A stretch of 52,222 bases of DNA, from contig JAKAHR010000025.1 in NCBI GenBank assembly GCA_021825365.1, positions 1-52,222 on the forward strand, in the 5' to 3' direction. A model generated the notes under the pieces. That model saw nothing but the letters and a program-made list of their open reading frames with translations. It was not told the origin of the DNA and made no database searches. This DNA is from Nitrospirota bacterium. Its GTDB lineage: Bacteria; Nitrospirota; Thermodesulfovibrionia; Thermodesulfovibrionales; UBA6898. Positions within the stretch are counted from its first letter, which is position 1; each line of letters begins with the position of its first letter. A program made the position numbers and the translations under genes. Below, one piece after another: positions 8,694 to 17,097 of this stretch.

Positions 8694-9434
8694 ATGAATG
8701 ACGAGTCGCTAAAGAAGGTCCTCTCAGCGGTCCGCAAGGGCCGGCTGTCCATTCCCGAGGCCCTCGACAGTCTGAAGCATCTCCCCTATGAGGACATGTC
8801 CTTTGCCAAGGTGGACCACCACCGTCACCTCAGGCTGGGTATCCCCGAGGTCATTTACGCTGCAGGCAAGTCCGTGGATCAGGTCGTCGGGATTGCCCGG
8901 TCCCTGCATCAAAGAAGCGGCGGCTTTCTCATCACCCGGGCAACGGAGGAGATGTATCGCAGCCTGGGGATCAGGGGCGCTGTCTTTCATCCCGCCTCGG
9001 GCATGATCTCCCTGGGAGGGGAAAAAAGGAAGAGGGGAGGCGTCCTCATCCTGACTGCAGGGACGTCCGACATCGGCGTCGCCGAGGAGGCGGCGGTGAC
9101 CGCTTCGTACCTGGGCAGCAGGGTTCGGTCTGTTCACGACGTCGGGGTCGCCGGCCTGCACCGGCTGATGGACAACGCAGGACGGATGAAGAAGGCGCGG
9201 GTGATCATCGTCGTTGCCGGCATGGAGGGAGCGCTGCCGTCCGTTGTCGGCGGGCTGACCGGAAAACCCCTCATCGCGGTCCCCACATCAGCCGGCTACG
9301 GCACGAGTCTCGGGGGGTTGACCGCTCTCTTTGCCATGCTCAACTCCTGCGTACCCGGCATCGCTGTCATGAACATTGATAACGGGTTCGGCGCCGGCTG
9401 CCTTGCGCATAAGATCAATACCGCAGGCGGATAG
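8694..9434 (+). CDS. larB: Nickel-pincer cofactor biosynthesis protein LarB
   Basis: A 246-residue protein of the PurE-like LarB family. LarB carboxylates and hydrolyses nicotinic acid adenine dinucleotide in the first step toward the nickel-pincer nucleotide of lactate racemase-type enzymes. Visible features are the N-terminal helix plus KVDHHRHLRLGIPEVIYAAGKS and the C-terminal AIR-carboxylase-like core (ILTAGTSDIGVAEEAAVTASYLG; VVAGMEGALPSVVGGLTGKPLIAVPTSAGYGTSLGGLTALFAMLNSCVPGIAVMNIDNGFGAG). The start lies 1 bp after the gpsA stop. The partner larC is 24 kb away; no larE or racemase-like larA is in this window. Confidence 0.93.
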   Translation: MNDESLKKVLSAVRKGRLSIPEALDSLKHLPYEDMSFAKVDHHRHLRLGIPEVIYAAGKSVDQVVGIARSLHQRSGGFLITRATEEMYRSLGIRGAVFHPASGMISLGGEKRKRGGVLILTAGTSDIGVAEEAAVTASYLGSRVRSVHDVGVAGLHRLMDNAGRMKKARVIIVVAGMEGALPSVVGGLTGKPLIAVPTSAGYGTSLGGLTALFAMLNSCVPGIAVMNIDNGFGAGCLAHKINTAGG

Positions 9435-9483
9435 TATCCGTGCCAGCCGAAGGATACATGGAAAGAAGGCAGGGAATGAGAAG

Positions 9484-10185
9484 ATGACAGTGAAGAAGGT
9501 GCTGGTCGTCGATGACGAACCCGATATAGTCGAGCTTGTATCCTACAACCTCTCCAAGGAGGGCTTCGAGGTGTCTTCTGCGGCAGACGGTGAAGAGGCC
9601 CTCGCCAGGATCAGAAAGGAACGGTTCGATTTTCTGGTCCTTGACCTCATGCTTCCCGGTATCCAGGGACTCGAACTTTGCCGGATCGTCCGTAATGATC
9701 CGCATACCAGGGGAATCCCCATCATCATGCTCACCGCAAAGGGGGAGGAGGTGGACAAGATTCTGGGCCTCGAGATGGGCGCGGATGATTATATGGCAAA
9801 GCCCTTCAGCCCCCGGGAACTCGTCGCCCGCGTCAGGGCGGTCATGAGGAGGGCGTCCGAGAGGACGGCGGCGGATGAGAAGGTCTTGAGGATAGGCGGT
9901 CTCGTCATAAACAGGGAGACCTATTCGGTAACGAAGGAGGGGAAGGACCTGGCGCTGAGTTCCACCGAGTTCAGGCTGCTCCTCTACCTCGTCGAGAGAA
10001 GGGGCAAGGTCTTCAGCCGCGACCAGCTCCTGGATGCGGTCTGGAAGGACGAGGCCTTTGTGGAGCCGAGGACCGTGGATGTCCATGTCCGGAGGCTGCG
10101 GGCACAGATAGAGGACGATCCCTCCAGCCCCAGATACGTAAGAACAAAGAGGGGGATCGGGTACTACGTGGACCCCGACGCATGA
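9484..10185 (+). CDS. phoB: PhoB-type response regulator (OmpR family)
   Basis: A 233-residue regulator: receiver domain (residues 5-120) with acidic pair D10-D11, phospho-acceptor D54 in LVLDLMLPG, T84 and K106, then a winged-helix DNA-binding domain ending RTKRGIGYYVDPDA. It overlaps the downstream kinase by 4 bp, so the two form a PhoB/PhoR pair. The frame is open from 9376, inside larB, but ATG 9484 gives the family N-terminus. It is the best candidate for the factor binding the Pho boxes to its right; a second, similar regulator (11998-12729) is the rival. No Pho box is seen before this gene, which appears to be read from the glnS side. Confidence 0.85.
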   Translation: MTVKKVLVVDDEPDIVELVSYNLSKEGFEVSSAADGEEALARIRKERFDFLVLDLMLPGIQGLELCRIVRNDPHTRGIPIIMLTAKGEEVDKILGLEMGADDYMAKPFSPRELVARVRAVMRRASERTAADEKVLRIGGLVINRETYSVTKEGKDLALSSTEFRLLLYLVERRGKVFSRDQLLDAVWKDEAFVEPRTVDVHVRRLRAQIEDDPSSPRYVRTKRGIGYYVDPDA

Positions 10186-11915
10186 AGAACAGGATCTTCA
10201 GACGCATATTCATCGCCTATGCCCTTATAATCCTCGTGGCAGCACTCTTCACCGAGGTATACATTACATCCGCCGTCAGGGAAAACCATATCGCCAACCT
10301 CGTTAAGTCCCTTGCGGATGAAATAGACCTGCTCGCAGGCGATGTGTCATTCGACCGCGGCAACCTCGACGGCTTCAGCGTCGAGACAAAGAGCAAGATA
10401 CATGCCCGTGTCACCATCATACAGGGCAGCGGCAGGGTCATAGGGGACTCGGACCACGCATCCGCCACCATGGACAACCACGCCGCCAGAACCGAGATCC
10501 AGCAGGCCGCGGCCTCGGGAACCGGCATGACGATACGATACAGCGACACCATGAAATATAACTTCCTTTATGTCGCAAGAGAGGTAGTGCGTGGCGGGGA
10601 GGACAGGGGATTCATAAGACTCGCGGTGCCCCTGAGGGATGTTGATCGGTTGGTGAATCTCCTGAGGGTAAAGATTATCCTGGTTGTTCTGATAGTCCTG
10701 TTCATAACCTGGGGGGTATCTGTATGGCAGACCGATCACCTGAGAAGGCTCCTCAGGCAGATAACCGACTTTTCCAGGTCCCTTTCGCGTGGAGAGATAG
10801 ACAAGAGGTTGTTTCTAAACAAGGCCGGGGAGTTCAGCGAGATCGCGGACAACCTCACATCCATGTCCGTCTCCCTGCAGGAGATGATGTCGCAGACCAG
10901 GGAGGAGAGGAACCGCCTGAATGTCATCCTCAAGAGCGTGCCGGACGCGCTCCTGATCATCGACTCGAAGGGGACGGTGATTCTTTCCAGTTCCTCCGTC
11001 AGGGATTTCTTTGGAGAAGTGCCAGCCGCCGGGATGCATTTCGCTGACGTGGTCAGGAACCACGAGTTTTCGGACCTCATCGAGGATGTGAGAAAGAAAC
11101 TCGTGCCCGGCATGACTGAACTCAGCATGGAGACGCCTTCCGAAAAGCATCTTGCGGTGAGGGTATCACCGCTTTTTTACGGCGGCAGGGAGCTTTCCGG
11201 CTTTGTCGCGGTCTTCCATGACATCACCGAGATAAGGAAGCTTGAGCAGGTGAGGAAGGACTTCGTGGCGAATGTGTCGCACGAGCTGAAGACTCCTATC
11301 ACGGCGATCAAGGGGTTTGCCGACACCCTGCTCGACGGAGCCATTGAGGACAGGGAAAATGCCGTGAGGTTTGTGCAGACCATAAAGTCGAACAGCGAGC
11401 GCATAAACGCTCTGGTTGACGACCTGATGATAATATCGAAGATAGAGCTTGGCGTCATAAGGGTCGAAAAGGCTGCGGTTGACGTGGATGGCGTCTTCGA
11501 GAATATCTTGGAACTTTTCAGGGCGAAGGCGGCCTCGAAGGACCTTTCCCTGAAGGTTCAGGCCGATAATGAAATCAAACAGATACCGGCCGACAGGAAC
11601 CGGCTGATCCAGATTATGACCAACCTCGTGGACAACGCGATCAAGTTCACCGACAGGGGCGGCGTGACATTCGGCATCGGCCGGGAAGGCGGCAGGACCT
11701 TCCTGTTTGTGGAGGATACGGGGATAGGCGTGCCGCCCAGGCATATATCGCGTCTGGGGGAAAGATTTTATCGTGTAGACCCAGCCAGGTCCAGGAAACT
11801 GGGCGGGACAGGGCTCGGCCTCGCGATAGTAAAGCACCTGGTGAAGGCCCACGGCTGGAGTATGCAGATAGAGAGCACTCAGGGACAAGGCACCAGGGTG
11901 AAGGTTCTTCTGTAA
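10182..11915 (+). CDS. phoR: PhoR-type membrane sensor histidine kinase
   Basis: A 577-residue kinase: transmembrane segment at about 10-31, an extracytoplasmic region, a second transmembrane segment near 165-185 (IILVVLIVLFITWGVSVW), HAMP, a PAS domain (about 245-350), HisKA with FVANVSHELKTPITAIKG (phospho-histidine H367), and a HATPase with N box LVDNAIKF, G1 DTGIGV and G2 GGTGLGLAIVKHL. This is the PhoR layout (TM, HAMP, PAS, HisKA) in which kinase activity is restrained by PhoU and Pst when phosphate is plentiful; pst-phoU sits 12 kb downstream. The extracytoplasmic domain is larger than in E. coli PhoR. Its stop codon overlaps the next Pho box. Confidence 0.87.
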   Translation: MKNRIFRRIFIAYALIILVAALFTEVYITSAVRENHIANLVKSLADEIDLLAGDVSFDRGNLDGFSVETKSKIHARVTIIQGSGRVIGDSDHASATMDNHAARTEIQQAAASGTGMTIRYSDTMKYNFLYVAREVVRGGEDRGFIRLAVPLRDVDRLVNLLRVKIILVVLIVLFITWGVSVWQTDHLRRLLRQITDFSRSLSRGEIDKRLFLNKAGEFSEIADNLTSMSVSLQEMMSQTREERNRLNVILKSVPDALLIIDSKGTVILSSSSVRDFFGEVPAAGMHFADVVRNHEFSDLIEDVRKKLVPGMTELSMETPSEKHLAVRVSPLFYGGRELSGFVAVFHDITEIRKLEQVRKDFVANVSHELKTPITAIKGFADTLLDGAIEDRENAVRFVQTIKSNSERINALVDDLMIISKIELGVIRVEKAAVDVDGVFENILELFRAKAASKDLSLKVQADNEIKQIPADRNRLIQIMTNLVDNAIKFTDRGGVTFGIGREGGRTFLFVEDTGIGVPPRHISRLGERFYRVDPARSRKLGGTGLGLAIVKHLVKAHGWSMQIESTQGQGTRVKVLL

Positions 11916-11965
11916 CGAAATCTTAATATTCCATTCATCCCTTCGTAATAAATGCCGTATATACT
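11911..11965 (+). promoter_or_regulatory. Pho-box promoter A (four 11-bp repeats)
   Basis: Cores TAAC (11913), TAAT (11924), TCAT (11935) and TAAT (11946) are spaced exactly 11 bp. A -10-like TATACT lies at 11960-11965, 14 bp after the last core begins. It overlaps the end of the kinase gene and would drive the second PhoB-like regulator, which begins at 11998 with no strong ribosome site. Confidence 0.75.
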
Positions 11966-11997
11966 TTCGTCATGCTATCAAGAAATACGGCGCAGGC

Positions 11998-12729
11998 GTG
12001 ACGAGGCCCGAGGCATACAGGATACTCGCCGTTGACGACGAGCTGGACATACTCGACCTGCTCCGTTATAACCTCTCCAGGGATGGGTTTGACGTAACCA
12101 CGGCGACGGCCGGTGATGAGGCCCTGAAGATGATCAGAACAAAGGGCTTTGATCTCGTAATTCTTGATTTGATGATGCCGGGGCTGCAGGGGATGGAACT
12201 CTGCCGCATACTGAGAAATGAATCAGGGACAAGGGGCCTGCCCATAATAATGCTCACCGCCAAGTCCGAAGAGGTCGACCGGATTCTGGGTCTCGAAATG
12301 GGGGCAGACGACTACATGACCAAGCCCTTCAGCCCCAGGGAACTCATCGCCAGGATAAAGGCGGTGCTGAGGCGCTGGACCGAGGTCAGTCAGGAAGTCG
12401 GCAGCATAACGGTCGGGGACCTCACGATAGGTTTAGAGACCTATTCCGTAGCCAAGGGCGGTGCGCCAGTGGTCCTCAGTCCGACTGAGTTCAGGCTTCT
12501 CCTGTATCTTCTCGAAAGACGAGGCAGGGTATTCAGCAGGGAGCACCTCCTGAACGCCATATGGAGGGATGAGGGGTATGTCGAGCCGAGGACTGTGGAT
12601 GTCCATATCAGCAGGATCAGGGCGCAGATCGAGGACGATGCCTCAAATCCAGTCCTTGTCAGGACAAAAAGGGGCGTCGGATACTATTTTGCGGATGTCT
12701 CCGAGGGCGTCAGGCCGTCCGGCAAGTGA
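11998..12729 (+). CDS. Second PhoB-like response regulator
   Basis: A 243-residue OmpR-family regulator with receiver (acidic pair D13-D14, phospho-site D57 in LVILDLMMPG, K in MTKPFSP) and winged-helix domain ending VRTKRGVGYYFADVSEG. It is closely similar to the PhoB-type protein at 9484-10185 over its whole length, so the two look like paralogues. Start is GTG 11998; upstream is only a GCAGG-like site. It has no kinase of its own, sits behind Pho-box promoter A and is followed by a glycosidase. It may amplify or redirect the phosphate response through the same kinase. Which of the two regulators is the true PhoB cannot be told from sequence alone. Confidence 0.85.
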   Translation: MTRPEAYRILAVDDELDILDLLRYNLSRDGFDVTTATAGDEALKMIRTKGFDLVILDLMMPGLQGMELCRILRNESGTRGLPIIMLTAKSEEVDRILGLEMGADDYMTKPFSPRELIARIKAVLRRWTEVSQEVGSITVGDLTIGLETYSVAKGGAPVVLSPTEFRLLLYLLERRGRVFSREHLLNAIWRDEGYVEPRTVDVHISRIRAQIEDDASNPVLVRTKRGVGYYFADVSEGVRPSGK

Positions 12730-12757
12730 GTAATAGTCCGTTGTTCGGGGTCTCCGG

Positions 12758-14002
12758 GTGAAGGATTCAGCTGCATGGCCTTTTCTCTGGGGGGTGGCAA
12801 CCTCCGCCTTTCAGCTGGAGGGCTCGCCGCATGCCGACTGGTCCTCCTGGGACACTATCCTGAGCGAAAGGCCTGCTGTCACAAACCATTATGAACTGTA
12901 CCGCGAAGACCTTGCACTCCTTCAGGACCTCGGCGTAAATGCGTATCGCTTCTCTCTTGAATGGAGCCGCATACAACCGCGTGAAGACAGATGGGATGAG
13001 GAGGCTCTGGGACACTATCGCGAGATAACGGAGATACTCGGAAGATACGGCATAGAGCCGATGCTGACCCTCCACCACTTCACCCATCCCCTTTGGTTCA
13101 TTAAGAGATTCCCCTGGCATGAAGATGCATCGGTGGACAGATTTCTGGCCTATGTAAGGCGCGTGGTCTCGGCGATGGACGGAGTGAGATACTGGATAAC
13201 CTTCAATGAGCCTTACGTCCTCGTCCTTGCGGGATACTTCGAGGGATGCACCCCGCCTGCGATCAGGAGCCCCCAGCTTGGGGTCAGGGCGTTGGCCAAC
13301 ATCCTCAGGGCGCATGCCGGCGCCTATGACATCATTCACGATGCCTGTCCCAATGCCAGGGTGAGTGTGGCCCATAACATGGCGGCCCTCGCGCCTTGGA
13401 AAAAGTGGAATCCGCTGGACAAGCTTCTGTCGAGGGTGGCGAAATATTTCTATAACCATTCCCTATTGGACGCCTTTCTGACCGGATCCCTCAGGATCAA
13501 GTTTCCTTTCAGGGAAGAGATGAACATCCCTGTTCCGATCAGGGGCAAGCTTGACTTTTTCGGGATCAATTATTATACGAGGATACACATGCGTTTCAAT
13601 CCCCTCAGGAATATGGGGGTCGAGATGAGACACCTCGACATCGACGGCCACGGACTGACCGACCTGGGATGGGAAATCCATCCGCGCGGCCTCGAAAAGG
13701 TTCTTCGGTATGCGGCTAGACTCGGGGTTCCCATGATTATCACCGAAAACGGCATCGCGACGAAGGACAGCCAGAAGAAGATAAGATACATGAAAGAGCA
13801 TGTGGAGGCCATAGAACGCTGCAGGAGACAGGGTATGGATATAAGGGGTTATTTCTATTGGTCCCTCATCGACAATTACGAATGGCTGCAGGGGCTCGAC
13901 GCACGCTTCGGTCTCTACAGGGTCGATTTCGGAACGCTCAGGCGCATACCCACAAACGCCGCCGCATATTATTCCTTCCTTATCAGGCACAGGTCTTTTT
14001 GA
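12758..14002 (+). CDS. Glycoside hydrolase family 1 (beta-glycosidase)
   Basis: A 414-residue cytoplasmic enzyme with no signal peptide. GH1 landmarks are FLWGVATSAFQLEG at the N-terminus, acid/base glutamate E151 in TFNEP and nucleophile E330 in ITENG, with YWSLIDNYEWLQGLDARFGLYRVDF near the end. It is slightly shorter than typical GH1 enzymes (440-480). Family members cleave beta-glucosides, galactosides or 6-phospho-sugars; the substrate is not evident. It starts at GTG 12758, 28 bp after the PhoB-like gene, and should share Pho-box promoter A. A beta-glycosidase in a phosphate regulon could turn over glycolipids made by the glycosyltransferase nearby; that is inference. Confidence 0.9.
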   Translation: MKDSAAWPFLWGVATSAFQLEGSPHADWSSWDTILSERPAVTNHYELYREDLALLQDLGVNAYRFSLEWSRIQPREDRWDEEALGHYREITEILGRYGIEPMLTLHHFTHPLWFIKRFPWHEDASVDRFLAYVRRVVSAMDGVRYWITFNEPYVLVLAGYFEGCTPPAIRSPQLGVRALANILRAHAGAYDIIHDACPNARVSVAHNMAALAPWKKWNPLDKLLSRVAKYFYNHSLLDAFLTGSLRIKFPFREEMNIPVPIRGKLDFFGINYYTRIHMRFNPLRNMGVEMRHLDIDGHGLTDLGWEIHPRGLEKVLRYAARLGVPMIITENGIATKDSQKKIRYMKEHVEAIERCRRQGMDIRGYFYWSLIDNYEWLQGLDARFGLYRVDFGTLRRIPTNAAAYYSFLIRHRSF

Positions 14003-14028
14003 CGTTGAACATACAACTTCTTCACATT

Positions 14029-14081
14029 TAACCGAAATGTAACAGTCATTTCATCATGCTGAAACGCCTGGCCCTTATCAT
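14029..14081 (+). promoter_or_regulatory. Pho-box promoter B
   Basis: Cores TAAC (14029), TAAC (14040) and TCAT (14051) lie 11 bp apart; the next position in phase is a degenerate AAAC (14062). TATCAT at 14076-14081 is a -10 candidate 14 bp after that fourth position. It precedes the PHP, glycosyltransferase and small Cys-rich genes. Confidence 0.7.
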
Positions 14082-14121
14082 AAAAGCAGCATGATAGGAG
14101 ATTATCCGAAAAGTCAGGGCC

Positions 14122-14814
14122 ATGCTGCTGTGTGACTTTCATATCCACACCACCTATTCCGACGGCTCGGTGGAGCTCAGGAGGACGATCGATCTTTACG
14201 GTCAGGCGGGCTTTGATGCCATCGCGATAACGGATCATGTGGTCAATGGCGACAATCCCATCGGAAGGCTGGCCCACAGGTTCAGGTATTCAGTGACCAG
14301 GGAGAACTTCGCCGCGTATATGGGCCATATAAGGGAGGAGGCCGGTAGGGCCTGGGACAAATACAGGATGCTCGTGATCCCGGGGGTCGAAATCAGCAAG
14401 AACCATCTCACCCCTGATAAATCCGCCCATATGCTGATAATCGACGTTCATGACTTCATCCCGGCCTGCATGAGTTTCGAGGAGATATTCGTGGAGGCGA
14501 AACGTCAGAACGCCCTCACCGTCGCCTGTCATCCCCACTATATGTCGGCAGCGAGCGACCGCAACACCCTCTTCCTCTGGAACAACAGGGAAAAATACGC
14601 CAGATACATCGATGCCTGGGAAATAGCCAACAGGGATGACGTATTCAACGTAATCAGCCTGAAGAAATATCCCTACATCGCAAACAGCGACTTCCATAAA
14701 CCCAGGCATCTTTACTCGTGGAAGACGCTCCTTAACTGCGAGAAGGATACGGATTCCATAAAAAGATGCATAAGGCATAACAAGGGCGTTGCCTTGACGC
14801 TCTTCAGAAACTAG
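14122..14814 (+). CDS. PHP-domain phosphoesterase (cytoplasmic)
   Basis: A 230-residue protein of the PHP metal-dependent phosphoesterase superfamily. The first metal motif DFHIHTTYSDGS (residues 5-16) is followed by AIAITDHVV (D and H ligands), VIPGVEIS (Glu ligand), ACHPHYM and YIANSDFHKPRH (C-terminal D-x-H). PHP proteins hydrolyse phosphomonoesters or phosphodiesters with a multinuclear Zn/Mn/Fe centre. There is no signal peptide. It is the first gene after Pho-box promoter B and is followed by a glycosyltransferase 10 bp on, so it probably releases Pi from a small intracellular phosphoester or a lipid-derived headgroup. Substrate unknown. Confidence 0.87.
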   Translation: MLLCDFHIHTTYSDGSVELRRTIDLYGQAGFDAIAITDHVVNGDNPIGRLAHRFRYSVTRENFAAYMGHIREEAGRAWDKYRMLVIPGVEISKNHLTPDKSAHMLIIDVHDFIPACMSFEEIFVEAKRQNALTVACHPHYMSAASDRNTLFLWNNREKYARYIDAWEIANRDDVFNVISLKKYPYIANSDFHKPRHLYSWKTLLNCEKDTDSIKRCIRHNKGVALTLFRN

Positions 14815-14824
14815 GAGGTTAACA

Positions 14825-16045
14825 GTGATTTTGACGATTGTCTTCATGGGTATCGCAATGATCGGCCTTGCAGGTTGTCTCCTGCAGCTCATGGCGGTCA
14901 GGGCATATACGGCTACCCCCCGCTGCGGGGAAGGCGACAGCCTTCCCCGCACCTTTCCCCCGGTTTCGATCCTTAAGCCCCTCAAGGGCCTGGACGACAG
15001 CCTCTTCGACAATCTTGAGAGTTTCTGCAACCTGGATTATCCGAAATACGAGATCATCTTCGCGCTCCAGAACAGGAATGATCCTGCCTGGAAGGTCGTA
15101 AGGAAGATAAAGGACAAATACCCTCTGCTCGATATAACCATCGCGGTTGAATACTGCGAGGAGGGGCTGAACCCGAAGGTGAAAAACCTCATCCCGGCAT
15201 ATGCGAGGGCTAAATACGACCTTATACTGGTCAGCGACAGCAACGTCAGGGTGGAGAAGGCTTATCTTTCCTCCATAACAGGGCACATGGCGGACCCTGC
15301 CGTCGGCCTCGTCAGCAACATGATCAGGGGTGTCGGCGGCCGGTCGGCAGGGGCTGTCCTGGAGAACCTTCACCTTAATTCTTTCATCGTGGGCAGCGTC
15401 TGCTTCCTGGACAAATACCTCGGGATGCCGTGCGTAATTGGCAAGTCCATGCTCATGAGGAGGACCGACCTCGACGCAATAGGCGGCTTCAGGGCGGTGA
15501 GGGACTTCCTCGCTGAAGACTATATAATCGGAAAGAGAATCCATGACCTGGGCAGGAAGGTGGTCCTGTCAGGCCATCTCATCAACAATGTCAATGAATA
15601 CTGGGGCATCAGGCGGTTCCTGAACCGCCATACGAGGTGGGCGCGGCTGCGATGGCACATCGGTGGTGCAAGATATTTATCGGAGCTGGCGGGCAATGCG
15701 GTCTTCATGTCTTTTGTTCCGTTGCTGATCTCGCCGGCGTCAAAGATGGCTGCCTTCTTCGCCGCAGCGGTGTCCTCCTTCAAGGTCGCCCATGACTACT
15801 ACATCGGCAGGAAGCTCCGCACCGGCATGAACCCCCTTTTCTATCTGGTGTCGCCGCTCAAGGATCTCGTCATAGGGCTGACATGGTTTGTTCCCGTCGT
15901 CAGCAATACCGTGGCCTGGAGAGACAACAGGTATATCATAGGCAGAGACTCATTGCTGTCGCCTTGCCATGAAACAGGGCCGGCGGCCCGGTGGCCGGGG
16001 ATCATCTCTGCAATCAGATCACGCCTGGCGTGGTCAAAACCCTAG
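14825..16045 (+). CDS. Membrane glycosyltransferase, GT21/HpnI-like
   Basis: A 406-residue GT-A enzyme with an N-terminal membrane anchor and C-terminal hydrophobic segments. Motifs match the ceramide-glucosyltransferase/HpnI branch: PPVSILKPLKGLDDSLFDNLESF, FALQNRNDPAW, LILVSDSNVRV (D1/D2 region), a central IGKSMLMRRTDLDAIGGF, FLAEDYIIGKRI (catalytic Asp) and RHTRWARLRW ((Q/R)xxRW). Such enzymes transfer sugar from a UDP-sugar to a lipid. Start is GTG 14825 with a perfect AGGAGG seven bases upstream; the ATG track is not used. Under a Pho-box promoter this is probably a phosphate-starvation glycolipid synthase that lets glycolipids replace phospholipids, as known for Pho-controlled glycosyltransferases in alphaproteobacteria. 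The lipid acceptor is unknown. Confidence 0.85.
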   Translation: MILTIVFMGIAMIGLAGCLLQLMAVRAYTATPRCGEGDSLPRTFPPVSILKPLKGLDDSLFDNLESFCNLDYPKYEIIFALQNRNDPAWKVVRKIKDKYPLLDITIAVEYCEEGLNPKVKNLIPAYARAKYDLILVSDSNVRVEKAYLSSITGHMADPAVGLVSNMIRGVGGRSAGAVLENLHLNSFIVGSVCFLDKYLGMPCVIGKSMLMRRTDLDAIGGFRAVRDFLAEDYIIGKRIHDLGRKVVLSGHLINNVNEYWGIRRFLNRHTRWARLRWHIGGARYLSELAGNAVFMSFVPLLISPASKMAAFFAAAVSSFKVAHDYYIGRKLRTGMNPLFYLVSPLKDLVIGLTWFVPVVSNTVAWRDNRYIIGRDSLLSPCHETGPAARWPGIISAIRSRLAWSKP

Positions 16046-16060
16046 AAAAGGACGAGTGTT

Positions 16061-16258
16061 ATGTCATCACTTCAGCTCAAAACGCCGGGAACGCAGTCAT
16101 GCCCTGATACCTGTCCGTTCGGAGATGCGGAGACCAACATATGCTCCGCATCCCTCTCATCCATGATCATCGCCCAGCGCGACAGGCAGGAATACTGTTC
16201 AAACGAAAACTACGACAACTGCCCGGTATTCCTCGCCAAGATCCTGAGGAGACGATGA
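16061..16258 (+). CDS. Small four-cysteine protein 1 (unknown family)
   Basis: A 65-residue protein with no signal peptide. Cysteines sit at 14, 18, 28, 46 and 54, and the last ends in C-P-V-F. The spacing C18-x9-C28-x17-C46-x7-C54-P matches three other tiny proteins in this island (16352-16573, 22233-22409, 22406-22600). A cytoplasmic protein with such spacing may bind Zn or an Fe-S cluster. It follows the glycosyltransferase by 15 bp and closes that operon. I know no family for it. Confidence 0.65.
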   Translation: MSSLQLKTPGTQSCPDTCPFGDAETNICSASLSSMIIAQRDRQEYCSNENYDNCPVFLAKILRRR

Positions 16259-16279
16259 GCCTGCCGCCGGTCACTTCCT

Positions 16280-16333
16280 TAATCACAAATTAACCGTGCT
16301 GTAACATTCCTGTAATATTTCGTCGTTCATAAT
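16280..16333 (+). promoter_or_regulatory. Pho-box promoter C (four 11-bp repeats)
   Basis: Cores TAAT (16280), TAAC (16291), TAAC (16302) and TAAT (16313) are in exact 11-bp phase. CATAAT (16328-16333) is the -10, 15 bp after the last core begins. The transcript would start about 12 bp upstream of a strong AAGGAGGTGA ribosome site for the second small Cys protein. Confidence 0.78.
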
Positions 16334-16351
16334 ATACAAGGAGGTGACTTT

Positions 16352-16573
16352 ATGGGAATGACAGGCCACATCATTTGTCCGCATCTTAAAGGCAGTTCCG
16401 CGGGGGCGTTCTGTAGTTTCGGCGACAGACTCATCGGGGACATGGAGGACGTGACGCTGAAATTATGCATGGGCAGGCATTACGAGGCATGCTCGGTCTA
16501 TAAACAATCCCTGCAGGAAACGATCTCTCATAACTCCTGTCCCGGCCGACTCGCCGCCGATCTCGGTTATTGA
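16352..16573 (+). CDS. Small four-cysteine protein 2 (unknown family)
   Basis: A 73-residue protein with one of the best ribosome sites in the window (AAGGAGGTGA). Cysteines at 9, 21, 39, 47 and 63 give C-x11-C-x17-C-x7-C-S, the same layout as its three relatives in the island. A Cys-Pro follows the first Cys rather than the last. It is the first gene after Pho-box promoter C and ends 2 bp before the arsenate-reductase-like gene, so the two are co-expressed and perhaps act together. No family recognised. Confidence 0.65.
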   Translation: MGMTGHIICPHLKGSSAGAFCSFGDRLIGDMEDVTLKLCMGRHYEACSVYKQSLQETISHNSCPGRLAADLGY

Positions 16574-16575
16574 TC

Positions 16576-17007
16576 ATGGAGAAGAAGAAGGTCCTTTTCG
16601 TTTGCATTCACAACAGCGGCCGCAGCCAGATGGCGGAGGCATTGTTGAATTCCCTGGCGGGAGACCGGTTTGAGGCCCACAGCGCCGGCATGGAGCCCGG
16701 CGCGCTGAATCTCCTGGCCGTCGATGTGATGGGGGAGATCGGGATAGACATCTCGATGAACCGGGTAAAGGGAGTTTTCGACTTCATCAGGCAAGGGCGG
16801 CTGTTTCATTACGTCATCACCGTATGCGACGAGACCAGCGGCGGCAGATGCCCCGTCTTCCCTGGTTATGCCAGGAGGCTCCACTGGAATTTTCCGGACC
16901 CTTCCGCCGTAGAAGGGACCCGGGAAGAAAGGCTTGCGAAGGTGAGGGTGATACGCGATCAGATCAGGGCCAGGATCGAGTCCTGGATCAACGAAGACCG
17001 GACCTGA
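16576..17007 (+). CDS. arsC: Arsenate reductase (low-molecular-weight phosphatase fold)
   Basis: A 143-residue protein with the C-x5-R phosphate loop C10-IHNSG-RS and two further cysteines at 84 (TVCDE) and 92 (GRCPVFPG). This triad (10, 84, 92) fits thioredoxin-linked arsenate reductases (Cys10/82/89 in the pI258 protein) better than plain tyrosine phosphatases. It would reduce As(V) to As(III), using Cys relay and thioredoxin. The track start at TTG 16570 is replaced by ATG 16576, two bases after the small-protein stop. Under a Pho box it makes sense: starvation raises phosphate transporters that also admit arsenate. No arsenite efflux gene is adjacent. Confidence 0.85.
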   Translation: MEKKKVLFVCIHNSGRSQMAEALLNSLAGDRFEAHSAGMEPGALNLLAVDVMGEIGIDISMNRVKGVFDFIRQGRLFHYVITVCDETSGGRCPVFPGYARRLHWNFPDPSAVEGTREERLAKVRVIRDQIRARIESWINEDRT

Positions 17008-17097
17008 AGATCAAGACATCTGTTGCCCCGATGCGCGGTAACGCCTGACCCGTCCTCCCTCCATCACCGACTGCCCGCCACGGGCCCTCCGTAGGTT

